Of a DNA stretch of 64,000 nt, positions 43,252 through 51,459 are shown piece after piece; position 1 is the stretch's first letter, and every line of letters begins with the position of its first letter. Position numbers and translations under genes: made by a program. The notes beneath the pieces are model-generated. The model was not told the DNA's origin, searched no databases, and was given only the letters and a program-made list of their open reading frames with translations. The DNA comes from Ornithinimicrobium cavernae (GTDB lineage Bacteria > Actinomycetota > Actinomycetes > Actinomycetales > Dermatophilaceae), in assembly GCF_003121625.1 (NCBI RefSeq), contig NZ_QDDJ01000004.1:186001-250000 (forward strand). Direction: 5' to 3'.

Positions 43252-43929
43252 ATGAACGGAGTGCGCAGGGGCTCTCTCGTGGATCGGGCGTACAGCCTGG
43301 CCAAGAGCCGGGTCCTCCATGCCCAGCTGCTGCCGGACTCGTTCGTCGACGAGGCAGCCCTCGCCGACGAGCTGGGCACGAGCAAGACGCCGGTCAGGCA
43401 GGCCCTCAACCGGCTCGCTGCCGAGGGGTTCATCCGGATCCTGCCGCAGCGCGGGACCATCGTGAACCGGATCACCACCGCCGACATCGAGCACGTCTAC
43501 TACCTCCGTGAGCTGCTCGAGCCCGCGGCGAGCGAGCTCGCCGCGACGCGCGCCACCCGGCAGCAGGTCGAGCACCTGCGGGAGCTGGACGAGCGCTTCC
43601 AGCAGAGCGACGAGCTCGCACCCGACCTGGACACCCACAACCAGATCCACGTCGGCGTGGCCCGGATCGCCGGGATGCCCATGCTGACCAAGATGGTCGC
43701 CGAGCTGCAGGACCAGATGCAGTGGTTCCTGGCTGTCCGCGCCGCCCAGGGAGGGCCCCTCCCACCGCGGCACCGGCACACCGACCTCATCGACGCGGTC
43801 GCCGCCGGAGATCCGGCAGCGGCGGCGAGGATCACGCGGGGCAGCATCGAGACCTCGCGCACCAACATCCTGCGCGGCGACCCCAGGACGTTCCTGGGCG
43901 CCCTGTCCCCCACCGGCACCGTCACGTGA
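43252..43929 (+). CDS. GntR-family regulator, FCD subfamily
   Basis: This 225-aa regulator has an N-terminal winged helix: [20 protein letters not shown] then [20 protein letters not shown]. Its C-terminal FCD ligand domain (about 80-210) carries the metal/ligand residues in [11 protein letters not shown] and [14 protein letters not shown] regulators sense organic acids and amino acids. It is divergent from the opine-dehydrogenase/ABC operon and overlaps the Cds1-like gene by GTGA, so it probably controls both. No ribosome binding site precedes the ATG; a leaderless message or a start at a downstream GTG is possible. Confidence 0.9.
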   Translation: MNGVRRGSLVDRAYSLAKSRVLHAQLLPDSFVDEAALADELGTSKTPVRQALNRLAAEGFIRILPQRGTIVNRITTADIEHVYYLRELLEPAASELAATRATRQQVEHLRELDERFQQSDELAPDLDTHNQIHVGVARIAGMPMLTKMVAELQDQMQWFLAVRAAQGGPLPPRHRHTDLIDAVAAGDPAAAARITRGSIETSRTNILRGDPRTFLGALSPTGTVT

Positions 43930-45101
43930 CGGGCCAGGACACCCGACCGGCGCCCGACCGGGGCGCCGACCACACGGCATACCCACAGTCCCCGGACCCT
44001 GCCCCGGTGGAGCCGCTGACCGACGTGTCACCCCCGAGGCCGACCGACCGCACCTGGACCGACGGGGCCGTGCGGCGGCTGACCGCCGACGCCAACCGGA
44101 GCGCGGACACGCACCTGGTCAAGCTCCCGATGCCGGCCGGCTGGGACGTCGAGCTCTATCTCAAGGACGAGTCGACGCACCCGACGGGCAGCCTGAAGCA
44201 CCGGCTGGCCAGGTCGTTGTTCCTGCACGCGCTGTGCAACGGCTCGATCCACGAGGGCACGACCATCATCGAGGCCAGCTCGGGGTCGACCGCGGTCAGC
44301 GAGGCCTACTTCGCGCGGATGCTCGGCCTGCCGTTCGTCGCCGTGATGCACCGCAGCACGAGCCCCGGCAAGATCGCGCTCATCGAGCGCGAGGGCGGCA
44401 CGTGCCACCTGGTCGACGACCCCGCCGCGGTCTACGACGTGAGTCGGGACCTGGCCCAGCGGCACAACGGCTACTTCATGGACCAGTTCACCTACGCGGA
44501 GCGGGCCACCGACTGGCGGGGCAACAACAACATCGCCGAGTCGATCTTTGAGCAGCTGGCCCTGGAGGACCACCCGGTGCCGTCGTGGATCGTGGTGGGC
44601 GCCGGGACCGGCGGGACGTCGGCGACCATCGGTCGCTACCTCCGGCTGAAGGGCCACGCCAGCCGGCTGTGCGTCGTCGACCCGCAGGGCTCCTCGTTCC
44701 TCCCGGCGTTCGCCGACGGCCAAAGCCCACCGACACGCGGCTCACGGATCGAGGGCATCGGTCGCCCCCGCGTCGAGCCCAGCTTCGTGGCGGGCGTCGT
44801 GGACCGGATGCTGGGCGTGCCGGACGCGGCGTCGATCGCCACGATGCGGTTCCTGGGGTCCGAGCTCGCGCTCGGCTGCGGTCCCTCCACCGGCACCTCG
44901 ATGTATGGCGTGCTGCGGCTCGCGTGCGAGATGCGGGCCCGGCAGCAGCCCGGCTCGATCGTCACCCTCCTCTGCGACGACTCCAGCCGCTACGCCGACA
45001 CCTACAACCGTGCGGAGTGGGTGGAGGCACAGGGCTGGGACGTCGAGCCCTACGCCCGGGTCGTGGAGCACGCGTGGCGCACCGGTGAGTGGACCGGGTA
45101 G
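43926..45101 (+). CDS. cds1: PLP-dependent cysteine synthase-family enzyme, Cds1-like cysteine desulfhydrase
   Basis: This 391-aa fold-type II PLP enzyme has its PLP lysine in [17 protein letters not shown] near residue 90, substrate loop [20 protein letters not shown], and phosphate-binding glycines [17 protein letters not shown]. The whole pattern, including [20 protein letters not shown] and [19 protein letters not shown], is that of the mycobacterial Cds1 group, which converts cysteine to pyruvate, ammonia and H2S. About 35 extra residues precede the conserved start. It shares GTGA with gntR and lies three bases before the MATE gene. Other activities such as amino-acid beta-replacement remain possible. 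Confidence 0.82.
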   Translation: MTGQDTRPAPDRGADHTAYPQSPDPAPVEPLTDVSPPRPTDRTWTDGAVRRLTADANRSADTHLVKLPMPAGWDVELYLKDESTHPTGSLKHRLARSLFLHALCNGSIHEGTTIIEASSGSTAVSEAYFARMLGLPFVAVMHRSTSPGKIALIEREGGTCHLVDDPAAVYDVSRDLAQRHNGYFMDQFTYAERATDWRGNNNIAESIFEQLALEDHPVPSWIVVGAGTGGTSATIGRYLRLKGHASRLCVVDPQGSSFLPAFADGQSPPTRGSRIEGIGRPRVEPSFVAGVVDRMLGVPDAASIATMRFLGSELALGCGPSTGTSMYGVLRLACEMRARQQPGSIVTLLCDDSSRYADTYNRAEWVEAQGWDVEPYARVVEHAWRTGEWTG

Positions 45102-45104
45102 GCC

Positions 45105-46448
45105 GTGACGGCAGGTCCCCCCTCGCCCGGGCCGGAGCCGGGTTCGATGCGCCGGGACGTGCTGCGCCTGGCCGTGCCCGCGTTCTTCGCCCTGGTGGCC
45201 GAGCCGCTCTTCCTCCTGACCGACTCGGCCATCGTCGGGCACCTCGGCACGTCGTCCCTGGCCGGCCTGGGTGTCGCCAGCGCGGTGCTGCTCACCGTCA
45301 TCAACGTCTTCGTCTTCCTCGCCTACGGCACCACCGCCGTCGTCGCGCGCCGGCTGGGGGCCGGTGACTCGCGCGGCGCGCTGTCCGCGGGGATCGACGG
45401 CCTGTGGCTCTCGGTCATCCTCGGCGTGCTCGCGGCCGCGGCCGTGGTCGTGTGGGCCGAACCGCTCGTGGGGGTCTTCGGCGCCACGTCGGAGGCGACC
45501 TCCGAGGCTGTGACCTACCTGCGGGTCTCGGCCCTCGGCATACCGCCGATGTTGCTGGTGCTCGCCGCCACCGGTGTCCTGCGCGGCCTCCAGGACACCC
45601 GCACCCCCCTAGTCGTGTCGGTCGTCGGGTTCACCGCCAACGCCGGCCTGTCCCTGCTGCTCGTGCACGGTGTGGGGTGGGGCATCGCCGGCGCCGCCTG
45701 GGGCACCGTCATCGCCCAGAGCGCCATGGCACTCGCGCTGGGCTGGGTCGTGCTGGTCGCCGCCGGCCGGCTCGGGGCCCCGCTGCGGCTCACCGCCTCG
45801 GGGGTCCTGCGGTCCGCGGTCGGCGGGGTCCCCCTGGTCATCCGCACCCTCTCGCTGCGCGGCGTCTCGCTGGTCACGACCTGGGTGGCGGCCGGCCTCG
45901 GCGAGCCGCAGCTGGCTGCCCACCAGGTCGCCCTGACCTACTGGGGTGCCCTGGCCCTGGCTCTCGACGCGCTGGCCATCGCGGCCCAGGCCCTCACCGG
46001 CAAGTCCCTCGGCGCCGGTGACGTCGCCGCCACCCGGGCGCTCACCGTGCTGCTGCTCCGGTGGGGTGTCTGGTTCGGGGTGCTGCTGGGTGCGTTGACC
46101 GTCCTGCTGCACCGGGTCATCCCGCTCGGCTTCTCCAGCGACGAGGAGGTCCGCGCCGGGCTGGCCGCGGCCCTCATTGTCGTCGCGGTCGGTCAGCCGG
46201 TCGCCGCGGTGGCCTTCGTGCTGGACGGGGTCCTGATCGGCGCCGGAGACACCCGGTGGCTGGCCGCGGCGCAGGCGCTGTTCCTCGTCGCCTACCTGCC
46301 GATGGGACTGGCCGTGTGGTTCTCGGACGCCAGCGGCGTCACCGGCCTGGTGTGGCTCTGGATGGCGTTCAACGGGTTCCTGGTGGTGCGGGCCGGTGGG
46401 CTCTACCTGCGCGCACGTGGCGACACGTGGATGGTCACGGGGGCCTGA
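45105..46448 (+). CDS. MATE-family multidrug/toxin efflux transporter
   Basis: This 447-aa integral membrane protein has about twelve transmembrane segments in two similar halves. DinF/NorM features are AVPAFFALVAEPLFLLTDSA (with the conserved E-P-L-F-L-L-TD), GTTAVVARRLGAGD and the second-half LDALAIAAQALTGKSLGAGD. MATE pumps use H+ or Na+ gradients to export cationic or aromatic compounds. Being the third gene of the gntR-cds1 operon, it may export a product of that locus. GTG at 45105 is the start used; an ATG at 45147 would be a shorter alternative. Confidence 0.9.
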   Translation: MTAGPPSPGPEPGSMRRDVLRLAVPAFFALVAEPLFLLTDSAIVGHLGTSSLAGLGVASAVLLTVINVFVFLAYGTTAVVARRLGAGDSRGALSAGIDGLWLSVILGVLAAAAVVVWAEPLVGVFGATSEATSEAVTYLRVSALGIPPMLLVLAATGVLRGLQDTRTPLVVSVVGFTANAGLSLLLVHGVGWGIAGAAWGTVIAQSAMALALGWVVLVAAGRLGAPLRLTASGVLRSAVGGVPLVIRTLSLRGVSLVTTWVAAGLGEPQLAAHQVALTYWGALALALDALAIAAQALTGKSLGAGDVAATRALTVLLLRWGVWFGVLLGALTVLLHRVIPLGFSSDEEVRAGLAAALIVVAVGQPVAAVAFVLDGVLIGAGDTRWLAAAQALFLVAYLPMGLAVWFSDASGVTGLVWLWMAFNGFLVVRAGGLYLRARGDTWMVTGA

Positions 46449-46472
46449 GCACCCCACGGCCCGGGTGGCTGG

Positions 46473-47234
46473 CTACTCGCCCTCCGGCACGTCCACGACC
46501 TCGACCTGGACACCGGCCTCGGCCAGGCTCTGGGCCAGTGGCCCGTCGGGTGAGCGTGTCGTGACCAGCGTGTCGATGAGGGACAGCCGCCCGAGCGAGA
46601 AGCTGGACTCCCGCCCGAGCTTGGTGTGGTCGGCGACGAGGACGACCTCAGAGGCCCGGTCGATGAGCGCCCGGCGGAAGAAGGTCTCCTTGACCTCGTG
46701 GTAGGTGACACCGCGCGAGACGCTGATGCCGCCGCAGCCGAGGATGAGCTTGTCCAGGGCGTAGGGCTCGACGGCGGCCACGACATCGTGCGGGATGATC
46801 GAGCCCTCGGCGTTGATCTGGCCCGCGACGCACAGCCGCTCGACAGCGTCGCTGCGCAGCACGTGCAGCGCCTCCAGCGAGTTCGACAACACGGTCATTC
46901 TGCCCCTGGCGTTCAGCTCCCGCGCGATCGCCGTGCAGGTGCTGCCGACGTCGAGTCCCAGGAACTGCTCGTCGACCACCGTGCTGGCCACCCACCGGGC
47001 CATCGCCTGCTTCTCGGCGCGCATGACCTCGGCCCGGACCGCCGGGTCCTGGCGGCTGGTGGCGCCACCGTGGACGCGGTTGATCAGACCGCGGTTGCTC
47101 AGGTCGGCCATGTCGCGGCGGACCGTCATCGCCGACACGCCCAGATCCACGGCCAGGGCTCCGACATCGACGCGGCCCTCCCGGCTGATCGCCTGGAAGA
47201 TGGCCTCCTGCCGCCTGCGCTTACCGGTCGCCAT
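46473..47234 (-). CDS. DeoR/GlpR-family transcriptional regulator
   Basis: This 253-aa regulator has an N-terminal helix-turn-helix, REGRVDVGALAVDLGVSAMT then VRRDMADLSNRGLINRVHGG, the DeoR signature. Its C-terminal sugar-phosphate-binding domain has FLGLDVGSTCTAIARELNAR and the phosphate loop GCGGISVSRG. DeoR regulators usually respond to a phosphorylated sugar intermediate, here probably a product of the DUF1537 kinase just upstream in the same operon (14-base overlap). Candidate operators are the GTTCG repeats at 49769-49871. Confidence 0.9.
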   Translation of the reverse strand: MATGKRRRQEAIFQAISREGRVDVGALAVDLGVSAMTVRRDMADLSNRGLINRVHGGATSRQDPAVRAEVMRAEKQAMARWVASTVVDEQFLGLDVGSTCTAIARELNARGRMTVLSNSLEALHVLRSDAVERLCVAGQINAEGSIIPHDVVAAVEPYALDKLILGCGGISVSRGVTYHEVKETFFRRALIDRASEVVLVADHTKLGRESSFSLGRLSLIDTLVTTRSPDGPLAQSLAEAGVQVEVVDVPEGE

Positions 47235-48495
47235 CGCTCGTGACCCCCTCGCCTCGGGCGGCCCGGACAAAGAAGTCCACGCCGCCGATCTGACCGCCCT
47301 TGAGGACGACCTCCAGAGTCTCCTCACCGATCCCGTTGACCACGCAGAGGCACGTGTCACGGTCCAGCACGGCCACAGTGGTGAGGTGTGTCGCGCCTAG
47401 GAGTGTAAGGACATCACCGGAGGTGTCGCCACCAGCCACGACGAGCCTGGAGAAGCTCCCCAGAGTGGTGCGGACGACGTGCGCCAGCCCCTCGGGCACG
47501 CGCGCTCCCAGCTCGGGGTCGGTCGCCGCACCGGTCGCTCCGCCGCTGTGCACGAGGACGTGCTGGCCGGCAGCCAGGCTCACCCCGGCCTGCTCGGCCA
47601 CCGCCGCCGCGCTCCCGCTGGCCGGTTCCCAGGGCAGCAGGGTCCACTCCGGCCGGTTCGCGACGTGGGCGATCTGTGCCGCCGTCAGCTTCGAGCAGGA
47701 CCCGGCCACGACCAGGACGGGGCCGGACGCCGCCTCGGTGGGGACCTGGTGCGCCGGGTCCTCCCGCCACCCCATCCCGGCACCCAGACCCAGCGTGGCA
47801 CCGCCCGACCCGATGACGTATGCGGGTGCCTCCCCCGCCAGGAAGGTCCCGTGAGTGGTGGCGTCGTCCTCGCGCACGACGTCGAGCGCGACGAGCCGTC
47901 GCCCGGCAGCGGCCTCGCGTGCCCACGCTGCCCCCAGGGACTCCTGGTCGCGGAGGTCCTCGATGGTGACACTGCCGACGTCCTCACCGATCTGCTCGGC
48001 AAAGTGGAGCCGCAGGTCCGACTCGTGCATCGGGGTGCTCGGGTGGTTGGCCATCGTGGGCTGCCGGTCCAGCCGGTAGACCGTGCCGCGGTCGTTGGCG
48101 AAGTGGTGGCCGAACGTCGTGTAGCGACGCAGTCCCGGTTGCGCCGCCCACAGTGCGACCCGCTGGGCCCCACGCTCCAGGAACTGCTCGAAGGCCGGCC
48201 GGACCGACCCGCGGACCGGTGAGGAGTCGGCGGTGCTGCAGATCTTGTACTGCAGCACCCGCGGTTGCGCGGTGACGGCGTGGTCCAGGATCCTGCGCAG
48301 ACTGTCATGGACCGCCTCGGGGGTGCGGCGCCGGAAGGTCGTGGCGACCCCCGTGCAGTTGCGCAGGTCGCCCGGTCCGGCCGCCAGGAACGCCTCCTCG
48401 GAGAGGAACATCGTGGCGGACTCCCCGCACCTGGCCGCCTGCAGCAGCACGTCGACGCCTCCGGTGAAGTCGTCGGCGACGAAGAAGACGTCCAT
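47221..48495 (-). CDS. DUF1537 four-carbon acid-sugar kinase-family protein, OiaK-like subgroup
   Basis: This 424-aa ATP-dependent kinase has an N-terminal sugar-binding domain, VFFVADDFTGGVDVLLQAAR, with QYKICSTADSSPVRGSVRPA. The HPSTPMHESDLRLHFAEQ segment differs from the HPLxPMWDS of true OtnK proteins. The C-terminal ATP-binding domain has GPVLVVAGSCSKLTAAQIA and RLVVAGGDTSGDVLTLLGA with LKGGQIGG. DUF1537 kinases phosphorylate oxo-acid sugars at O-4. The subgroup features and the coupled RuBisCO-like gene (one-base overlap) suggest a 3-oxo-isoapionate-type substrate. It ends 14 bases inside deoR. Confidence 0.85.
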   Translation of the reverse strand: MDVFFVADDFTGGVDVLLQAARCGESATMFLSEEAFLAAGPGDLRNCTGVATTFRRRTPEAVHDSLRRILDHAVTAQPRVLQYKICSTADSSPVRGSVRPAFEQFLERGAQRVALWAAQPGLRRYTTFGHHFANDRGTVYRLDRQPTMANHPSTPMHESDLRLHFAEQIGEDVGSVTIEDLRDQESLGAAWAREAAAGRRLVALDVVREDDATTHGTFLAGEAPAYVIGSGGATLGLGAGMGWREDPAHQVPTEAASGPVLVVAGSCSKLTAAQIAHVANRPEWTLLPWEPASGSAAAVAEQAGVSLAAGQHVLVHSGGATGAATDPELGARVPEGLAHVVRTTLGSFSRLVVAGGDTSGDVLTLLGATHLTTVAVLDRDTCLCVVNGIGEETLEVVLKGGQIGGVDFFVRAARGEGVTSDGDR

Positions 48496-49748
48496 CAGCC
48501 CCGCTCCGCGAAGTGCTCGACGGCAGCTGCCAGCTCCGGGTGGTCCTTGGCGACCTCAGCCAGGGACGTCCCGGACACCGCGGCGTCCCAGGCCAGACGC
48601 AGGCTGCGCACCCCGGCCTCGGGGCCGCCCGGATGGCCGTGGATGCCCCCGCCCGCGAGGACCAGGAGGTCCTGCGTCCTGAGCGTCTCGTAGGACTCCG
48701 CGGCGGTCAGCACCGTCTGCGCGGAGGAGAGCACGGGGAGCGCCGCCGCCACCACCGAGTCCTCGCGGGACAGAGCCTCCACCGAGGCACAGATGCTCTG
48801 CGTGTGCTCCCAGAACTTGCTCCGCAACCCTCCGACGTGGACCTGGTCCGCACCGAGCAGGCGCAGCACCGTGGCATACACCCGGAAGGAGATGCCGACG
48901 TCGGCCGATCTGTCCAGGGCTCCCCAGCCGGCACGGTGGGCCTGCAGGACCAGCGAGGTGTGGCGCCGCAGCTCGGCGAACGCCTCCAGCCCGACCCACG
49001 GCACGACCACCATCGCCGTGGTTCCGCCCCGGGCCTCGATGTGCTCAGCAGCACGCTTCATCTGGTCCAGGGTGCCCGTGATGTTGTAGGCGTACTGCGT
49101 CCCCGGGTGCCCGAGCCGCTCCAGGACCTGCTGCACCCGGTCCACGCGGTCGAGCAGCGGAGCGTGCGGGAGATCGGCGTTGAGCTCGTCGTCCTTGACC
49201 AGGTCCAGGCCCGCGCCGGCCAGGACACCGGTGAGGTCGGCGACCTGCTCGTTGTCCAGTCCGATCGAGGGTTTGACGATCGTGCCCAGCAGGGGCCCCT
49301 CGGAGCGACCCATGGCCTCCCTGCTGCCGCGGACACCGTGCGGCATCGGCTGCTGGATCGCGCGGGCGGTGACCTCCGGCAGGTCAACGTCCTCGAGGCG
49401 GACACCGGCCAGCGTCCGCAGCTCGAACAGGTTCCCGGCGACCACCGTCATCAGATGACTGGCCGAGCCACTCACGTTGCCTGCCGGGTAGGCGATGCGC
49501 ACGTCGTACTCCGGCACGAGCTCCGGTGCCTCCGCCCGGTCATAGGCACGGGCAGCGACCCGGGTCCGGCCCGTCGGGCGAACACTCTCGACCCTCGCAC
49601 CGAAGGTCCGTTGGAGTTCAGGGGTGTCCCCGGCCACCTGGGTGAAGGTCCCCGCGGACTGCTCGCCAGCGAGGACCGCTGCCGCCTCCTCGGGGTCCCC
49701 GGCGACCGCCACGCTGTAGGTGGCGACGACATACGCCTGTTGACTCAC
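48495..49748 (-). CDS. RuBisCO-like protein (form IV), isoapionate-phosphate pathway type
   Basis: This 417-aa RuBisCO large-subunit homologue keeps several catalytic residues: Lys159 in GTIVKPSIGL (RuBisCO Lys175), the carbamylated lysine and metal acids in LVKDDEL (Lys185, Asp187, Glu188), HRA in LQAHRAGW, and loop-6 VHVGGLRSKFWE. It changes the second lysine of KPK to serine and has GGGIHGHPGG at the C-terminal phosphate site, so true carboxylation is not expected. Characterised relatives near DUF1537 kinases decarboxylate, or transcarboxylate and hydrolyse, 3-oxo-isoapionate-4-phosphate. GTG at 49748 is chosen because AAGGAA stands eight bases upstream; an ATG at 49781 would add 11 residues containing the GTTCGAAC palindrome. 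Confidence 0.88.
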   Translation of the reverse strand: MSQQAYVVATYSVAVAGDPEEAAAVLAGEQSAGTFTQVAGDTPELQRTFGARVESVRPTGRTRVAARAYDRAEAPELVPEYDVRIAYPAGNVSGSASHLMTVVAGNLFELRTLAGVRLEDVDLPEVTARAIQQPMPHGVRGSREAMGRSEGPLLGTIVKPSIGLDNEQVADLTGVLAGAGLDLVKDDELNADLPHAPLLDRVDRVQQVLERLGHPGTQYAYNITGTLDQMKRAAEHIEARGGTTAMVVVPWVGLEAFAELRRHTSLVLQAHRAGWGALDRSADVGISFRVYATVLRLLGADQVHVGGLRSKFWEHTQSICASVEALSREDSVVAAALPVLSSAQTVLTAAESYETLRTQDLLVLAGGGIHGHPGGPEAGVRSLRLAWDAAVSGTSLAEVAKDHPELAAAVEHFAERG

Positions 49749-49768
49749 TGGCTCACTTCCTTGTGTGC

Positions 49769-49776
49769 GTTCGAAC
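49769..49776. promoter_or_regulatory. GTTCGAAC palindrome upstream of the RuBisCO-like gene
   Basis: This perfect 8-bp palindrome lies 20 bases before the GTG start. It shares the GTTCG/CGAAC half-site with the larger repeat at 49848-49871, making it a candidate DeoR operator for the leftward genes. Confidence 0.45.
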
Positions 49777-49847
49777 ATCACTAGAACCGACTTGTGACCA
49801 TACTACCGCTTGACTCACGGGAGTCGCGCTTGCTACGGTCCCCAGAA

Positions 49848-49871
49848 CTGTTCGTTCGCACACTCGAACAG
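49848..49871. promoter_or_regulatory. Inverted repeat between the RuBisCO-like and alcohol dehydrogenase genes
   Basis: CTGTTCG-(10)-CGAACAG is a perfect 7-bp inverted repeat. A third GTTCG lies inside the spacer, adjacent to the left arm. It ends 44 bases before the TTG start of the dehydrogenase and about 100 bases upstream of the RuBisCO-like gene start. The same half-sites recur at 49769, so the divergent region may bind one regulator at two places. Confidence 0.5.
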
Positions 49872-49915
49872 CTACCCATACACCGTTGTATCCGGAGTAG
49901 ATTGCGAGGAGCCCG

Positions 49916-50932
49916 TTGCAGGCCATCGAGTTCGCCCAGGACGGCACTGCCAGCGCGCGTGAGGTCCCCAGGCCCACCGCCGGCCCCGGCGAGGCAGTTG
50001 TCCGTGTCACCTCAGCCGGCGTCTGCGGCTCGGACATCTCTGCCCTGCACGGCACCCACCCGTTCCGCAAGCCACCGCTGATCAGCGGCCACGAGGTCGG
50101 CGGGATCGTCGACGACATCGACCCGGAGTCCGCAGACCAGCTGCCGGTGGGCACACGGGTGGTCATCGACCCGCAGTGGCCGTGCCAGACCTGTGGTCTG
50201 TGCACCCGTGGGGACTACCACCTCTGCACCCGCAAGGCGATGCTGGGGGTGCCGACCTGGGACGGCGGTCTGGCCGACTTCGTCAAGGTGCCCGTCTTCA
50301 CCCTGGTTCCGGCCCCCGCGGAGCTCGACACGAGCCTGCTGTCGTTCGCCGAGCCGGTGGCGGTCGCCGTCCACGCCGTCCGGCGAGCCGGCCAGCTGAC
50401 GGGCGCGCGCACGGCTCTCGTCCTGGGCGGCGGGACCATCGGCACGCTGATCACGGCCGTGCTGTCCACCCAGGCTCCGCAGCTCGAGATCACGGTGGCT
50501 GAGCCCCGCGACCACCTGCACGGGCTGCTGGACCTGGCCGGCGCCCACTCGACCGTTGCGAGCTCCGAGGACCTACCGGGCAACGCGTTCGACCTCGTCT
50601 TCCTCGCAGCCGGTGTCCCGAGCCTGCTGGAGACCGCCGCGACCAGTGCCGCCACGGGCGGCACCGTGGTGCAGGTCGCGGTCTTCAGCGGGTCGCACCC
50701 CGTGCCGGTGGGGGATCTGCAGATCCGGGAGATCACCATGGTCGGCACCGCCACCTACACCAAGGACGACATCGCCAGCGCCCTGGACGTGATCCTGGCC
50801 AAGCCCGAGCTGGTGGAGCGCATGGTCACCTTCACCGAGGACTGGACCGACGCGGCCGCCCGGATCACGGCGATCGCAGCCGACGGGCCGGGCGAGGTCA
50901 TGAAGCTGATGGTTCGCCGGGGTGCCGAGTGA
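49916..50932 (+). CDS. Zinc-dependent alcohol (polyol/acid-sugar) dehydrogenase
   Basis: This 338-aa medium-chain dehydrogenase has catalytic zinc ligands in AGVCGSDISALHG and SGHEVGG. The structural zinc cysteines are in WPCQTCGLCTRGDYHLC (four Cys), and the Rossmann motif is VLGGGTIGTL. The start is TTG with AGGAG five bases upstream. It opens the rightward acid-sugar operon. In known tetronate pathways the first oxidation is done by LtnD or DenD, which belong to other families, so this sorbitol-dehydrogenase-like enzyme would be a non-orthologous replacement or act on a different substrate. Its stop overlaps dctQ by one base. Confidence 0.9.
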   Translation: MQAIEFAQDGTASAREVPRPTAGPGEAVVRVTSAGVCGSDISALHGTHPFRKPPLISGHEVGGIVDDIDPESADQLPVGTRVVIDPQWPCQTCGLCTRGDYHLCTRKAMLGVPTWDGGLADFVKVPVFTLVPAPAELDTSLLSFAEPVAVAVHAVRRAGQLTGARTALVLGGGTIGTLITAVLSTQAPQLEITVAEPRDHLHGLLDLAGAHSTVASSEDLPGNAFDLVFLAAGVPSLLETAATSAATGGTVVQVAVFSGSHPVPVGDLQIREITMVGTATYTKDDIASALDVILAKPELVERMVTFTEDWTDAAARITAIAADGPGEVMKLMVRRGAE

Positions 50933-51456
50933 TGAAGCGCGTCACCGACCTCCTCGCCAATGCCCTGCTCTTCATCGCTGGAGTGCTGATCACGGTCTCG
51001 ACCGTGTCGCTGCTGATCCAGGTGGTCAGCCGCTACTTCTTCAACGCACCCACGGTCTGGTCCGAGGAACTGGCCATCTTCTGCTTCGTCTGGTCCACGA
51101 TGCTGGCTGTCCCGGTCGCCTTCCTGCGACGTGAGCACATCGTCATCGACTTCGCGGTCAACGCCCTCCCCCGCTCTGTGCGGCGTCTGGTCAACCCACT
51201 CACCGACCTCATCTGCGCGGTGACCCTGGGAGTGATCGGCTACTTTGCCGTGCAGCTGCTCCACGCCGCCGGCCGTCAGTCCCTGTCGGGTCTGACCATG
51301 CTCTTCCAGGCGACGATCCCACTCAGTGCGCTGTACCTCGCCATCCCGGTCGGTTGCGCCCTCAGCGTCCTGCTGATCCTGTATCGCATCGTGGCGCCGA
51401 TCCCGACCCCCGATCCGGTGGCCGAGGCCATCGCCAGCGCAGAGACGGAGGTCTGA
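50932..51456 (+). CDS. dctQ: TRAP transporter small permease (DctQ)
   Basis: This 174-aa small membrane subunit of a tripartite ATP-independent periplasmic importer has four transmembrane segments. The family motif QVVSRYFFNAPTVWSEELAI lies in the second helix region. The ATG at 50932 shares one base with the upstream stop; a GTG three bases earlier is also possible. It precedes dctM by three bases. Confidence 0.9.
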   Translation: MKRVTDLLANALLFIAGVLITVSTVSLLIQVVSRYFFNAPTVWSEELAIFCFVWSTMLAVPVAFLRREHIVIDFAVNALPRSVRRLVNPLTDLICAVTLGVIGYFAVQLLHAAGRQSLSGLTMLFQATIPLSALYLAIPVGCALSVLLILYRIVAPIPTPDPVAEAIASAETEV

Positions 51457-51459
51457 CCC

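Noticed and set aside
36741-45101. Staphylopine-type metallophore cluster
   Set aside because: There is no nicotianamine synthase-like gene, histidine racemase or metal-type (Opp/Cnt) importer. Only the opine-dehydrogenase-like gene and an exporter match.
49812-49825. GACTC-ACGG-GAGTC as a further operator in the acid-sugar control region
   Set aside because: Five-base arms are common by chance in this composition and the half-site is not repeated elsewhere in the region.
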